Shown piece after piece: positions 8,539-17,126 of a DNA stretch of 64,000 nt; positions within the stretch are counted from its first letter, which is position 1; each line of letters opens with the position of its first letter. The notes beneath the pieces were generated by a model. It did not search any database. It was not told where the DNA came from and was given only the letters and a program-made list of their open reading frames with translations. A program made the translations under genes and the position numbers. Origin of the DNA: Streptomyces sp. CNQ-509 (GTDB taxonomy: Bacteria > Actinomycetota > Actinomycetes > Streptomycetales > Streptomycetaceae); NCBI RefSeq assembly GCF_001011035.1, contig NZ_CP011492.1, forward strand, positions 6,751,447-6,815,446, read 5' to 3'.

Positions 8539-11500
8539 TCAGTACGTCACCTCCTGGTTGGCGCGACGGCGGATGACGGTCACCTCGTCGCGCTGGTTGC
8601 CGGTAGGGCCGAGGTAGTTGAAGGCGTACGACAATTGGGCGTAGCCGCCGATGAGGTGGGTGGGCTTGATGAGCAGGCGCGTCAGGGAGTTGTGGATGCC
8701 GCCGCGGCGGCCGGTGGTCTCGGTGCGGGGCACGTCGATGAGCCGGTCCTGGGCGTGGTGCATGTAGACGGTGCCTTCGGGCATGCGGTGCGAGACGATC
8801 GCACGCGCGGCCACGACGCCGTTGCGGTTGACCGCCTCGATCCAGTCGTTGTCCCTGACTTCGATCTTGGCCGCGTCGGTGGTGCTCATCCAGATCACCG
8901 GCCCGCCCCGGGACAGCGACAACATCAGCAGATTGTCCTGGTACTCGGAGTGGATGGACCACTTGTTGTGCGGGGTCAGGTAGCGCACGGTGACGCCGAG
9001 CTCGCCGACATCCCCGATGCGCGGCTCGCCGAAGAGCCGGTCCATGTTCAGCGGCGGCCGGTAGACGGGCAATTGCTCGCCGAGGGCGGCGATCCAGTCG
9101 TGATCGAGGTAGAAGTGCTGGCGGCCGGTGAGAGTGTGCCAGGGCTTGAGACGTTCGACGTTGACCGTGAAGGGGGAGTAGCGGCGTCCGCCGGTCTCCG
9201 AGCCGGACCACTCGGGGCTGGTGATGACCGGCACCGGCCCGGCCTGGGTATCGGCGAACGTGATCCGCTTGCCCTCGTGCTCGGCGGCAAGATCCGCCAG
9301 CCGGGTGCCGGTGCGCGCCTCCAAGGTGCGGAACCCCTGCGTGGCCAGGTGGCCGTTGGTCGTGCCGGACAGCGCCAGGATCGCCTCACAGGCATGGACG
9401 TCCCGGGCGATCGACGGGCGGCCGTCCGAGACCCCGCCGCGCACGGTGCCGTTCTTGTGCCGCAGGTACTCCAGCTCGCGTTCCAGGCGGAGAGTGACGC
9501 CCTTGGTGCTGGCGCCGAGGGTGTCCAGCAACGGGCCGAGGGCGGTCATCTTCTCGGCGACGGCCCCGTAGTCCCGCTCGACGGTGATGAGTTTCGGCAT
9601 GGTGCGGCCGGGCACGGGCTCGCAGTCGCCCGCCTTCCAGTCCCGCACCCGGCCGTGCGGCGTGGCCAACTCGTCCGGGGTGTCGTGCAGCAGCGGAGCG
9701 GCGACCACGTCCCGGCGGGTGCCGAGGCGGTCGGCGGCCAGCCGGCTGAACGCCTGGGCGAGGGCGTTGAAGGCGTCCCAGTCGGTGCGGGTCTGCCAGG
9801 GCGGGGCGATCGCCGGGTTGAAGGCGTGCACGAACGGGTGCATGTCCGTGCTGGACAGGTCGTGCTTCTCGTACCAGGTCGCGGCGGGCAGCACCACGTC
9901 CGAGAAGACGGTGGTGCTGGTCATCCGGAAGTCCAGCGTCAGCAGCAGATCCAGTTTCCCGGCCGGGGCTTCGTCGCGCCACACCACATCCCGGGGCCGT
10001 GCTCCCGGCGGTGCCTCGCAGGCGCGCACCGAGGAATCGGTACCCAGCAGGTGCTTCAGGAAGTACTCGTTGCCCTTCGCGGAGGAGCCCAGCAGGTTGG
10101 CCCGCCAGACGGTCAGCACCCGGGGGAAGTTGGCCGGGGCGTCCGGGTCCTCGGCCGCGAACCGCAGCCGCCCGGCCCGCAACTCGCCGACCACATGCTC
10201 GCCGACGTCCCGTCCGGCCTGCTCGGCCTCGTCGGCCAGGGCGAGCGGGTTGCGGTCGAAGGTGGGGTACGAGGGCATCCAGCCCATCCGCGCCGAGGCG
10301 GCGATCACATCCGCCGTGCTCTTGCCCGCGAAAGGACCACCAGCGCCGGCCGCGGCGAGAGTGTCAGCCGAGAACGGGTCATAGCGGAACTGGTCGGTGT
10401 GCAGGTACCAGTACGCCGTCTGGATCATCTGCCGCGCCGGACGGTTCCAGTCCGCCGCGGTGGCCAGCGCCGAGTAGCCCGTGATCGGGCGAACCTTCTC
10501 CTGCCCCACGTAGTGCGCCCAGCCGCCGCCGTTCACACCCTGACAACCCGTCAACGTGGTCAGCGTCAGGAACGCCCGGTAGATGGTGTCGGAATGGAAC
10601 CAGTGGTTGGTGCCCGCCCCCATCACGATCATCGAGCGGCCGCGCGACTCCTCGGCGTTCGCGGCGAACTCCCGCGCGATCCGCGCCGCCTTCTCGGCGT
10701 CCACGCCGGTGATCGCCGCCTGCCAGGCCGGAGTGCACGGCTCGCTCGCGTCGTCGTACGAGGACGGCCAGCAGCCGGGCAGGCCCTCGCGGGCGACCCC
10801 GTACTGCGCCAGCAGCAGGTCGAAGACCGTGGTGACCAGCCGACCGGCCACCCGCCGCACCGGTACCCCGCGCCGCAGCCGGCCGGCGCCGCCGTCCGGG
10901 GCGTCGAACCGCGGCAGCTCGACCGCCACCGGCTCCTCGCCACCCCCGACGGAGGACAGCAGCGGGTCGACATCACCGAGGTCGAGGTTCCACTTCCCGG
11001 CACCGGACTCGCTGAAGCGGTCGCCCAGCGTGCCGTTCGGGACGACCGGCTCTCCCGTGGCGGCGTCCAGCAGCACCGTGCGGAACTCCGCGTGCTCCGC
11101 CGCCGCGGCCCGGCCGCCGAGGTCGGCCGCGGTCAGGAACTTGCCCGGGGCGTACGTGTCCGCCTCTCCCTCCTCCAGCGTGACCAGGAAAGGCAGGTCG
11201 GTGTACCGCTTGACGTAGTCCTCGAAGTACGGGGTCCGCCGGTCGGCGAAGAACTCCTTGAGGATCACATGCCCCATGGCCATCGCCAGCGCCCCGTCGG
11301 TACCGGGCTGGGCGGCCAGCCACTCGTCGGCGAACTTCACGTTGTCCGCGTAGTCCGGAGCGACCGCTACCACCTTCTGACCGCGATACCGGGCCTCGGC
11401 CATCCAGTGCGCGTCCGGCGTGCGGGTCACCGGCAGGTTCGAGCCCCACATGATCAGATAACCGGCGTCCCACCAGTCCCCGGACTCCGGCACGTCGGTC

Positions 11501-12273
11501 TGATCGCCGAACACCTGCGGCGAGGCCACCGGCAGGTCCGCGTACCAGTCGTAGAACGACAGCATCACCCCGCCCAGCAGCGAGTAGAACCGCGCCCCGG
11601 CGGCGTGCGAGACCATCGACATCGCCGGGATCGGCGAGAAGCCGGCCAGCCGGTCGGGGCCGTATTCCTTGATGGTGTGCACGTGCGCGGCGGCCACCAT
11701 CTCCACGGCCTCGTCCCAACTCGCACGCACCAGCCCGCCCCTGCCGCGCGCCGCCTTGTAGCGGCGGGCGCGCTCCGGGTCGGAGACGATGTCCGCCCAG
11801 GCCGCCACCGGATCGCCCAGCCGCTTTCTGGCCTCGCGGTACATCTCCAGCAGCACCCCGCGCACATACGGGTAGCGCACCCGGGTGGGGGAGTAGGTGT
11901 ACCAGGAGAAGGCCGCACCGCGTGGGCAGCCCCGCGGCTCGTACTCCGGCCGGTCGGGCCCCACCGAGGGATAGTCGGTCTGCTGTGCCTCCCAGGTGAT
12001 GATGCCGTCCTTGACGTACACCTTCCAGGAGCACGAGCCGGTGCAGTTCACCCCGTGCGTGGAACGCACCACCTTGTCGTGCGACCAGCGGTCCCGGTAG
12101 AACTCGTCCGCCGCCCGGCCACCGGACTTGTGCAGGACGCGCAGATCGTCCGAGACCCGGGCCCGGGTGAAGAAGCGACGCGCACGTACCAACGCGACCG
12201 CCAGCTCACCGTCCAGTCCCGCTCCCGCCGCCCCGCCCGTGTCCCCGGCCTGTCCACCGGCCTCCGTCACCAT
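8539..12273 (-). CDS. narG: Respiratory nitrate reductase alpha subunit (Mo-bisMGD)
   Basis: A 1244-residue catalytic subunit, matching the roughly 1240 residues of the family. The N-terminal FS0 cluster motif HGVNCTGSCSWKVYVK with a later CPRG uses His in place of the first Cys. The molybdenum aspartate region is YADLPVASPQVFGDQTDVPE and the substrate/cofactor channel segment is GSNLPVTRTPDAHW. No twin-arginine signal is present, which fits a membrane-bound enzyme facing the cytoplasm. The start has a strong GGAAAGGGA ribosome-binding site. An inverted GGGCC-N4-GGCCC at 12290-12303 sits just upstream and could be a weak regulatory site, but such sequences are common at this GC content. Confidence 0.96.
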   Translation of the reverse strand: MVTEAGGQAGDTGGAAGAGLDGELAVALVRARRFFTRARVSDDLRVLHKSGGRAADEFYRDRWSHDKVVRSTHGVNCTGSCSWKVYVKDGIITWEAQQTDYPSVGPDRPEYEPRGCPRGAAFSWYTYSPTRVRYPYVRGVLLEMYREARKRLGDPVAAWADIVSDPERARRYKAARGRGGLVRASWDEAVEMVAAAHVHTIKEYGPDRLAGFSPIPAMSMVSHAAGARFYSLLGGVMLSFYDWYADLPVASPQVFGDQTDVPESGDWWDAGYLIMWGSNLPVTRTPDAHWMAEARYRGQKVVAVAPDYADNVKFADEWLAAQPGTDGALAMAMGHVILKEFFADRRTPYFEDYVKRYTDLPFLVTLEEGEADTYAPGKFLTAADLGGRAAAAEHAEFRTVLLDAATGEPVVPNGTLGDRFSESGAGKWNLDLGDVDPLLSSVGGGEEPVAVELPRFDAPDGGAGRLRRGVPVRRVAGRLVTTVFDLLLAQYGVAREGLPGCWPSSYDDASEPCTPAWQAAITGVDAEKAARIAREFAANAEESRGRSMIVMGAGTNHWFHSDTIYRAFLTLTTLTGCQGVNGGGWAHYVGQEKVRPITGYSALATAADWNRPARQMIQTAYWYLHTDQFRYDPFSADTLAAAGAGGPFAGKSTADVIAASARMGWMPSYPTFDRNPLALADEAEQAGRDVGEHVVGELRAGRLRFAAEDPDAPANFPRVLTVWRANLLGSSAKGNEYFLKHLLGTDSSVRACEAPPGARPRDVVWRDEAPAGKLDLLLTLDFRMTSTTVFSDVVLPAATWYEKHDLSSTDMHPFVHAFNPAIAPPWQTRTDWDAFNALAQAFSRLAADRLGTRRDVVAAPLLHDTPDELATPHGRVRDWKAGDCEPVPGRTMPKLITVERDYGAVAEKMTALGPLLDTLGASTKGVTLRLERELEYLRHKNGTVRGGVSDGRPSIARDVHACEAILALSGTTNGHLATQGFRTLEARTGTRLADLAAEHEGKRITFADTQAGPVPVITSPEWSGSETGGRRYSPFTVNVERLKPWHTLTGRQHFYLDHDWIAALGEQLPVYRPPLNMDRLFGEPRIGDVGELGVTVRYLTPHNKWSIHSEYQDNLLMLSLSRGGPVIWMSTTDAAKIEVRDNDWIEAVNRNGVVAARAIVSHRMPEGTVYMHHAQDRLIDVPRTETTGRRGGIHNSLTRLLIKPTHLIGGYAQLSYAFNYLGPTGNQRDEVTVIRRRANQEVTY

Positions 12274-12365
12274 CGCGACGTCCCTTTCCGGGCCCGCCGG
12301 CCCATCGGATGCTCGGTTCGGCCCTCCAGGGGAGGTGCCTGCTCATGTTGCCCGATCGCGAAGAA

Positions 12366-12866
12366 TCAATCTCGAAGACTCGAATCGTCTGCCTCCGCCC
12401 AGGGAGCCGGCGTGCGGCTGCCGACGCGATCGCGTACGGCCTCGACGGCTTCCCACTGCTCGATGCTCAAGGATGCCAGCGCGGCGGGGAAGACGCCGTC
12501 CTGCTCTTTGAGGATGTGCTCGCGCAGCAGGGCGAGGACGTTCAGCACGCGGGAAGGCCACGCAGGGGCCGTCGGGACGCCGTCTTCGGCCTCGGCCAGC
12601 ACCGCCTCGATCTGCCGGTGCTCGGTCTCCAGCACGGCGATGTGGTCGGGGAACTCGTCCGCCATGGCCGGGAACAGGCCGCGCTCCTCGACCTGGGTGT
12701 GCGGACCGAGGATGGCCGCGATCTCGCGCACCACCTCGGTCATGCGGACGATGTCATTCTGCCGGTGCGCGTCGCGGACGGCACCGATGAGGTTCACCAC
12801 CGCCTCGTGCTCCCGGGTCAGCCCGGCCACCGACGCTACCGCCTGGCACCCGCAGTACTCACACAC
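12366..12866 (-). CDS. Hemerythrin-domain protein
   Basis: A 166-residue four-helix protein with the spacing of a non-heme di-iron hemerythrin site: LTREHEAVVNLIGAV, then GPHTQVEERGLFPAM, then LETEHRQIEAVL and LREHILKEQDGVFPAAL. The N-terminus MCEYCGCQAV has three cysteines in a CxxCxC pattern that could bind a metal or sense redox state. Such proteins bind O2 or NO or act in Fe-S repair. The ATG overlaps the narK stop by 8 bp, and narG follows after 92 bp. A role in protecting or sensing around the nitrate reductase, where NO is a by-product, is inferred from that position. Confidence 0.85.
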   Translation of the reverse strand: MCEYCGCQAVASVAGLTREHEAVVNLIGAVRDAHRQNDIVRMTEVVREIAAILGPHTQVEERGLFPAMADEFPDHIAVLETEHRQIEAVLAEAEDGVPTAPAWPSRVLNVLALLREHILKEQDGVFPAALASLSIEQWEAVEAVRDRVGSRTPAPWAEADDSSLRD

Positions 12867-14127
12867 GTCGCCGCTCCTTCACTGTGCTCACCGTGTCCGG
12901 AGCATCGGGTTTTTTCGGGGTGAGGGCACGGCGCACGCCGGTGACGGTGAAGCCGAGCGCCGCACCGGCCACCAGCGCCAGCAGGACCAGGCCCAGCCCG
13001 TACGAGCCGAAGGCGCCGTACAGCGAGCCCATCACCAGCGGCGGCAGGAACCCGCCCAGACCGCCAGCGGCCCCGACGACCCCGGTCACCGAGCCGACCC
13101 TGCCGGCCGGTGCCAGCATCGCCAGCAGCGCGAACGTGGCTCCGCTCCCGGCACCGAGCGCCGCGGCCAGCGACAGGAACGCAACCGTGGCCATGGGGAC
13201 CAGGGACGGGCCGGCAGACTGTACGAGGGCACCGGCCACGACCACGGCGAGCGACCCGGTGAGCACCCGGATCGGGCCGATACGGTCCGACAACCAGCCG
13301 CCGACCGGCCGCATCAGCACCGCCAGCAGCACGAAGCCGGCCATCCGGTTGGCCGCGTCCGCCTGACTCAGGCCGTAGTCGGTCTTCAGGTACGTCGGCA
13401 GGTAGACCGAGAATGCCACGTAGCCGCCGAAGGCAACGGCGTACAGCGCCGAAGCCTGCCACGTCACGCGCAGGCGCAGGGTGTCGGCCAGTTGCCGGGC
13501 CGGCGGCTCTGCGGGGACGCTGCGTCCGGGGGCGTCACGCAGCACCAGCGCGGCCACCACCGTGTACGCGGCCAGCGCCCCGGCCGTGATCAGGAACGTG
13601 CTTGCCATGCCGAGCCCGTCCACCAGCTTCACCGTGGTGAGTGCACTGATCGCCGTGCCGCCCATGCCTGCGCCGAAGACACCGATCGCCAGTCCGCGCC
13701 GCTCCGGTGGGAACCAGCCGCTGACGAACGGCACGCCGACCGCGAACGCGGTGCCACCGATGCCGAGGAAGAACCCGCCGAACAGCAGGGCCGGCAGGGA
13801 CGAGTGCCCGGCCAGGCCGAGAAAGAGAACCGGCACGATGGTGGCCGAAGAGACCAGCGGGAACATCACCCGGCCGCCGAAGCGGTCGGTCAACGCCCCC
13901 ACCGGGATCCGGCCCAGGGACCCGACCACCACGGGGATCGCGACCAGCAGCGACTGCTCGAACGAGCTCAGCCCGAGGTCGTCCTTCAGCCGCGGTGCGA
14001 GCGGGCTCAGCAGCGCCCACGCCCAGAAGTTGAGCGCGAAGCCGATGGTCGCCACAGCGAGCATCAGCCAAGCCTGCCCCGGCCCTCGGAGCCGCTGGTC
14101 GTCCCGTGTCTGTGACGGCTGGTACAT
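12859..14127 (-). CDS. narK: Nitrate/nitrite transporter, MFS family
   Basis: A 422-residue major facilitator protein with 12 hydrophobic segments. The MFS loop motif GALTDRFGGRVMF follows helix 2. The nitrate-porter signatures appear as FFLGIGGTAFAVGVPFVSGWFPPERRGLA, with the typical SxWFP, and as FGAGMGGTAISALTTV. It would import nitrate and/or export nitrite for NarGHI. The ATG at 14127 follows an excellent AGGAGGAG ribosome-binding site; an upstream in-frame extension lacks coding character. It is the first gene of the operon narK-hemerythrin-narGHJI. A DevR/DosR-like dyad lies about 120 bp upstream. Confidence 0.92.
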   Translation of the reverse strand: MYQPSQTRDDQRLRGPGQAWLMLAVATIGFALNFWAWALLSPLAPRLKDDLGLSSFEQSLLVAIPVVVGSLGRIPVGALTDRFGGRVMFPLVSSATIVPVLFLGLAGHSSLPALLFGGFFLGIGGTAFAVGVPFVSGWFPPERRGLAIGVFGAGMGGTAISALTTVKLVDGLGMASTFLITAGALAAYTVVAALVLRDAPGRSVPAEPPARQLADTLRLRVTWQASALYAVAFGGYVAFSVYLPTYLKTDYGLSQADAANRMAGFVLLAVLMRPVGGWLSDRIGPIRVLTGSLAVVVAGALVQSAGPSLVPMATVAFLSLAAALGAGSGATFALLAMLAPAGRVGSVTGVVGAAGGLGGFLPPLVMGSLYGAFGSYGLGLVLLALVAGAALGFTVTGVRRALTPKKPDAPDTVSTVKERRRV

Positions 14128-14246
14128 CGTGCTACTCCTCCTGGAGGCGATCGCCCGGTCCCGGCCTTCGACGGCGCAGGCGGGGACTCTGCACCCGGTG
14201 CAGTAGAGCCTTCTGCCAGCATCCGGGACAACGCGGCACGCCGAGT

Positions 14247-14260
14247 GGGCCGTTGGTCCC
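14247..14260. promoter_or_regulatory. DevR/DosR-like dyad upstream of narK
   Basis: The 14-mer GGGCCGTTGGTCCC matches the DosR-type core GGGNC-N4-GNCCC, including the central TT. It sits 120 bp upstream of the narK start. The response regulator at 20285-20992 belongs to the DevR/OsdR type, which makes it a plausible binder. Binding is inferred, not shown. Confidence 0.4.
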
Positions 14261-14441
14261 GTCCATGCGGCCGTACGGACTGACCTGGCTGTGCCGGTCC
14301 GACCACGACAGCCGCATGGATCCGTGTTGCCGGGCACGCCCGGCGCACTCGCCTCGCGCCGCACGGAAACGATGGCCGCCCCGGACGCGTTCGTCGTCTG
14401 CTGGTCCGAGAATTCGCCGGCCCCGGCTCCACTTGCCGTGA

Positions 14442-14965
14442 TCACCCGAGGAGGGTTGACGTCCTCCGGCGGGTCCTGGGAACGATGAGGCGGAACTCCT
14501 TGACCGGCGTCCCGGAGAACTCGGCCAGCGCACGGACCGGGAGGCCGCGCCCCTGGCCTCTTACTCGGTGCGCCTCACCTGGAAGACGGGCCGGCGGGGG
14601 GGCGCCGTCAGCCACCACCAGCAGGACATAAGGCAGCAACGTGCCGTCGGCGAGGTACACGGTGCGCGCGGTGGGATCCACGTAAGTCGCCTCCGGGCAT
14701 CGGAGGCCGATGCCGGGAGGCAGGTACTGCGCGCGAGGGTGGACAGAGATCCTTGCCGCCGTCCGGCCGGAGGGGACGAACAGCAGGCCCGACCGGTGGA
14801 CGTGGTCGTCGTCGCGGTCGACCACGGTGATCTCTGCCTCGTGCCAGGGGCACGAGCGCCGCAGTCGGCCGGCCACCAGTGCGCCGGGGTGCCTCCGCCG
14901 CGCACCCGCGGAACGCAGGGCCGCACGGTCCTGACCAGGGCCGTCCGCCGGCAGTTCCGCCGCCG
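14442..14965 (-). pseudogene. Decayed FAD-dependent oxidoreductase (sulfide:quinone reductase-like)
   Basis: A fragment of a flavoprotein. The dinucleotide-binding start survives as VRGGGTP and then, after a frameshift, ALVAGRLRRSCPWHEAEITVVDRDD, followed by HRSGLLFVPSG, YVDPTARTVYLADGTLLPY and LLVVADGAPPP. These are the first 110 or so residues of a sulfide:quinone oxidoreductase-like enzyme. The rest of an expected protein of about 380 residues is missing, and the frame runs on with unrelated sequence to a stop at 14442. There is no usable start codon. The enzyme would have passed electrons into the quinone pool next to the nitrate respiration genes. Confidence 0.6.
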
Positions 14966-15110
14966 ACCGGCCCAGCGCAGTCGGCCGGCGCTCCGCCGGA
15001 CGCCGGGGGAGACCGCTGCCGGGCACCGGCGCGCATGAGCACCGGCCGGGGTAGCATCCGGCGCACGGGCCTGGGAGCCCGACGACCCCTCGGGGAAGGA
15101 GGGACCGGAG

Positions 15111-16325
15111 ATGACGGAGCCCGCAGGGGAGGATGGTGAGCCGAACGTCCGGCTGCGCGATCTGGAGTCGCTGCTTGACGCCATCACCGATTACGCCATC
15201 GTCAGGTACGACGCCGAGGGGCGGGTGGCCGGCTGGAGCCGGGGGGCCCTGTTGCTGCACGGCTACGGTGAGGACGAGGTGCTGGGCCGGTCGGCGGCGG
15301 TGCTCTACCCGGCCGACGACCGTGCGGCGGGGCGTCCGGAGCAGGCGCTCGCCGCCGCGGGCGAGAGCGGACGGTACGAGTCCGAGGGCTGGCGGGAGCG
15401 CAAGAACGGCGAACGGTACTGGGCGAGTTCCGTGCTCACCGCGATTCGGGACGTGAACGGCGACGTGTTCGGCTTCGCCGAGGTCGTCAAGGACGCCAGC
15501 GAGCAGCGGCGTGCGGACGCCCTCTTCCACGGGCTGCTCGAATCCGCGCCGGACGCGATGGTCATCATCGGGCCCGACGGGCGGATCAGGCTCGCCAACC
15601 GCCAGACGGACCTGCTCTTCGGCTACGACCGCCAGGAGTTGATCGGCCAGGAGATCGAGGTCCTGGTCCCGCCGCGGTTCCGCAGGCAGCACTACGCACA
15701 CCGCTCCGGCTACCTCGCCGACCCCCGGATGCGTCCGATGGGCCTGGGGCTGGAGCTGTACGGGCTGCGCCGGGACGGCACCGAGTTCCCCGTCGAGATC
15801 AGCCTCAGCCCGCTGGAGAGCGACGAGGGAGTCCTGGTCTCGGCTGCGATCCGGGACGTCACCGAGCGCCGTGAGACCGAGCAGCGTCTGATGCGGCAGC
15901 GCGACGAGATCCTGGAGCTGTCCACCCCCGTGATCCAGGTGTGGGACAGGGTGCTCGCGCTACCGCTGATCGGCACCCTCGACACCGGCCGGGCGGCCCG
16001 GCTCACCGAAGGGCTGCTGCAGCGGATCGCCGAGACCCAGGCCGAGGTGGCGATCCTCGACATCAGCGGTGTGCCGACCATCGACACCCAGGTCGCGCAG
16101 CACCTGCTGCGGACCGTCCAGGCGGCCGCGCTGATGGGTACGGAGAGCATCATGAGCGGCGTACGGCCGGAGACCGCCCAGTCCATGGTCCACCTGGGCA
16201 TCGACATGGGACGCCTGCGCTCCCGCAACACGCTGCGCGACGCGCTGCAACTGGCGCTGGCCATCCTCGACGAGCGCGACGGCAGCGCGCCGCCGGCTAG
16301 GGACTCCCTGCGGGACGCCCTGTGA
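15111..16325 (+). CDS. RsbR-like sensor: PAS-PAS-STAS protein
   Basis: A 404-residue stressosome-type sensor. Two PAS domains occupy roughly residues 20-130 (LDAITDYAIVRYDAEGRVAG) and 145-265 (LESAPDAMVIIGPDGRIRLAN, a flavin/heme-compatible fold). A short coiled-coil linker follows, then a C-terminal STAS domain (about 285-390). The STAS phosphorylation regions are ISGVPTIDTQVAQHLL and GVRPETAQSMVHLGI, corresponding to the two threonines of Bacillus RsbRA; the second is serine here. ATG follows GGAGGGACCGGAG. Its last codon overlaps the start of the next gene. It likely forms a complex with the RsbS-like protein and releases the RsbT-like kinase on stress. Confidence 0.9.
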   Translation: MTEPAGEDGEPNVRLRDLESLLDAITDYAIVRYDAEGRVAGWSRGALLLHGYGEDEVLGRSAAVLYPADDRAAGRPEQALAAAGESGRYESEGWRERKNGERYWASSVLTAIRDVNGDVFGFAEVVKDASEQRRADALFHGLLESAPDAMVIIGPDGRIRLANRQTDLLFGYDRQELIGQEIEVLVPPRFRRQHYAHRSGYLADPRMRPMGLGLELYGLRRDGTEFPVEISLSPLESDEGVLVSAAIRDVTERRETEQRLMRQRDEILELSTPVIQVWDRVLALPLIGTLDTGRAARLTEGLLQRIAETQAEVAILDISGVPTIDTQVAQHLLRTVQAAALMGTESIMSGVRPETAQSMVHLGIDMGRLRSRNTLRDALQLALAILDERDGSAPPARDSLRDAL

Positions 16326-16705
16326 ACGGCGAGGCCGGGCCGGTCATGCAGATCGGCGACACGCTGCTGGTCTCGCTCCAGGGCGACCTGGACGACATCG
16401 CGGTCGTCGAGGTCGAGGAGCACCTGACGCGCGAGGTCGCCCGCACCGGCGCCGGCGGCATGCTCATCGACGTCAGCGGACTGAGCGTGGTGGACACGTT
16501 CATCGCCCGGGTACTTGCCCGGATGGTGGCCATGGTGCGGCTGCTCGGCGCGGAGGTGGCGGTTGTCGGCATCCAGCCGGCCGTTGCCATCACCCTGGTG
16601 GAACTCGGCGTTCCGATGGGCGATCTCGACACCGCCCTCAACGCGGAGAAGGGTCTGGCGCTGCTGGCCCGGCTGCGCCGCGACGGCCGCCGCCGTGCGT
16701 ACTGA
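16322..16705 (+). CDS. rsbS: RsbS-like STAS antagonist
   Basis: A 127-residue single STAS domain. The phosphoacceptor loop is DVSGLSVVDTFIARVL, where threonine takes the place of the serine used in Bacillus RsbS. The downstream segment VVGIQPAVAITLVELG is the usual RsbS signature. It would scaffold the RsbR-like protein and sequester the RsbT-like kinase. GTG at 16322 overlaps the preceding stop (GTGA), and its 3' end overlaps the next gene by 11 bp. Confidence 0.9.
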   Translation: MNGEAGPVMQIGDTLLVSLQGDLDDIAVVEVEEHLTREVARTGAGGMLIDVSGLSVVDTFIARVLARMVAMVRLLGAEVAVVGIQPAVAITLVELGVPMGDLDTALNAEKGLALLARLRRDGRRRAY

Positions 16706-17126
16706 CACGGGACCGGTCGCGGCCGGCACGGACGACATCGTGATCTCCGACCAGACGGACCTGATCCGCGTACGCAAGGCCCTGCGCGCGCAGGCACGGA
16801 GCGCCAGCCTCGGCTTGGTCGACGAGACGAAACTGATCACCGCCGGCAGCGAGTTGACCCGCAACATCCTCAAGTACGCCACCGGCTCCCGGGGTCGGCT
16901 GCGCGCGGAACAGGTCACCGGCGCCGGGCGTCAGGGCGTCAGGGCGACGTTCACCGACGAGGGCCCCGGCATTGAGGACATCGGCGCCGCGCTCACCGAC
17001 GGGTTCAGCACCGGCGGCAGCCTCGGGCTCGGACTGCCCGGAGCGCAGCGACTGGTGGACGAGCTGACGGTCACCTCGGCACCCGGCTCCGGTACCACGG
17101 TGGTGATCGAGAAGTGGCGACGCTGA
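16695..17126 (+). CDS. rsbT: RsbT-like serine/threonine kinase (GHKL)
   Basis: A 143-residue GHKL ATPase/kinase. The N-box is ELTRNILKYAT, the G1 box DEGPGIED and the G2 region GGSLGLGLPGA. It is the size of Bacillus RsbT (133). The family phosphorylates the STAS domains of RsbR and RsbS, dissociates the complex and then activates a downstream phosphatase. GTG at 16695 was chosen because it gives the normal N-terminus before DIVISDQTDLIRVRKALR; it overlaps the rsbS-like gene by 11 bp. Confidence 0.9.
   Translation: MRTDTGPVAAGTDDIVISDQTDLIRVRKALRAQARSASLGLVDETKLITAGSELTRNILKYATGSRGRLRAEQVTGAGRQGVRATFTDEGPGIEDIGAALTDGFSTGGSLGLGLPGAQRLVDELTVTSAPGSGTTVVIEKWRR

Noticed and set aside
6687..8576. 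Long plus-strand frame opposite narH and narJ
   Set aside because: Gly/Val/Asp-rich antisense shadow with no recognisable domain.
8410..14115. Very long plus-strand frame opposite narG and narK
   Set aside because: Antisense shadow of GC-rich genes; no domain is readable and no start context exists.
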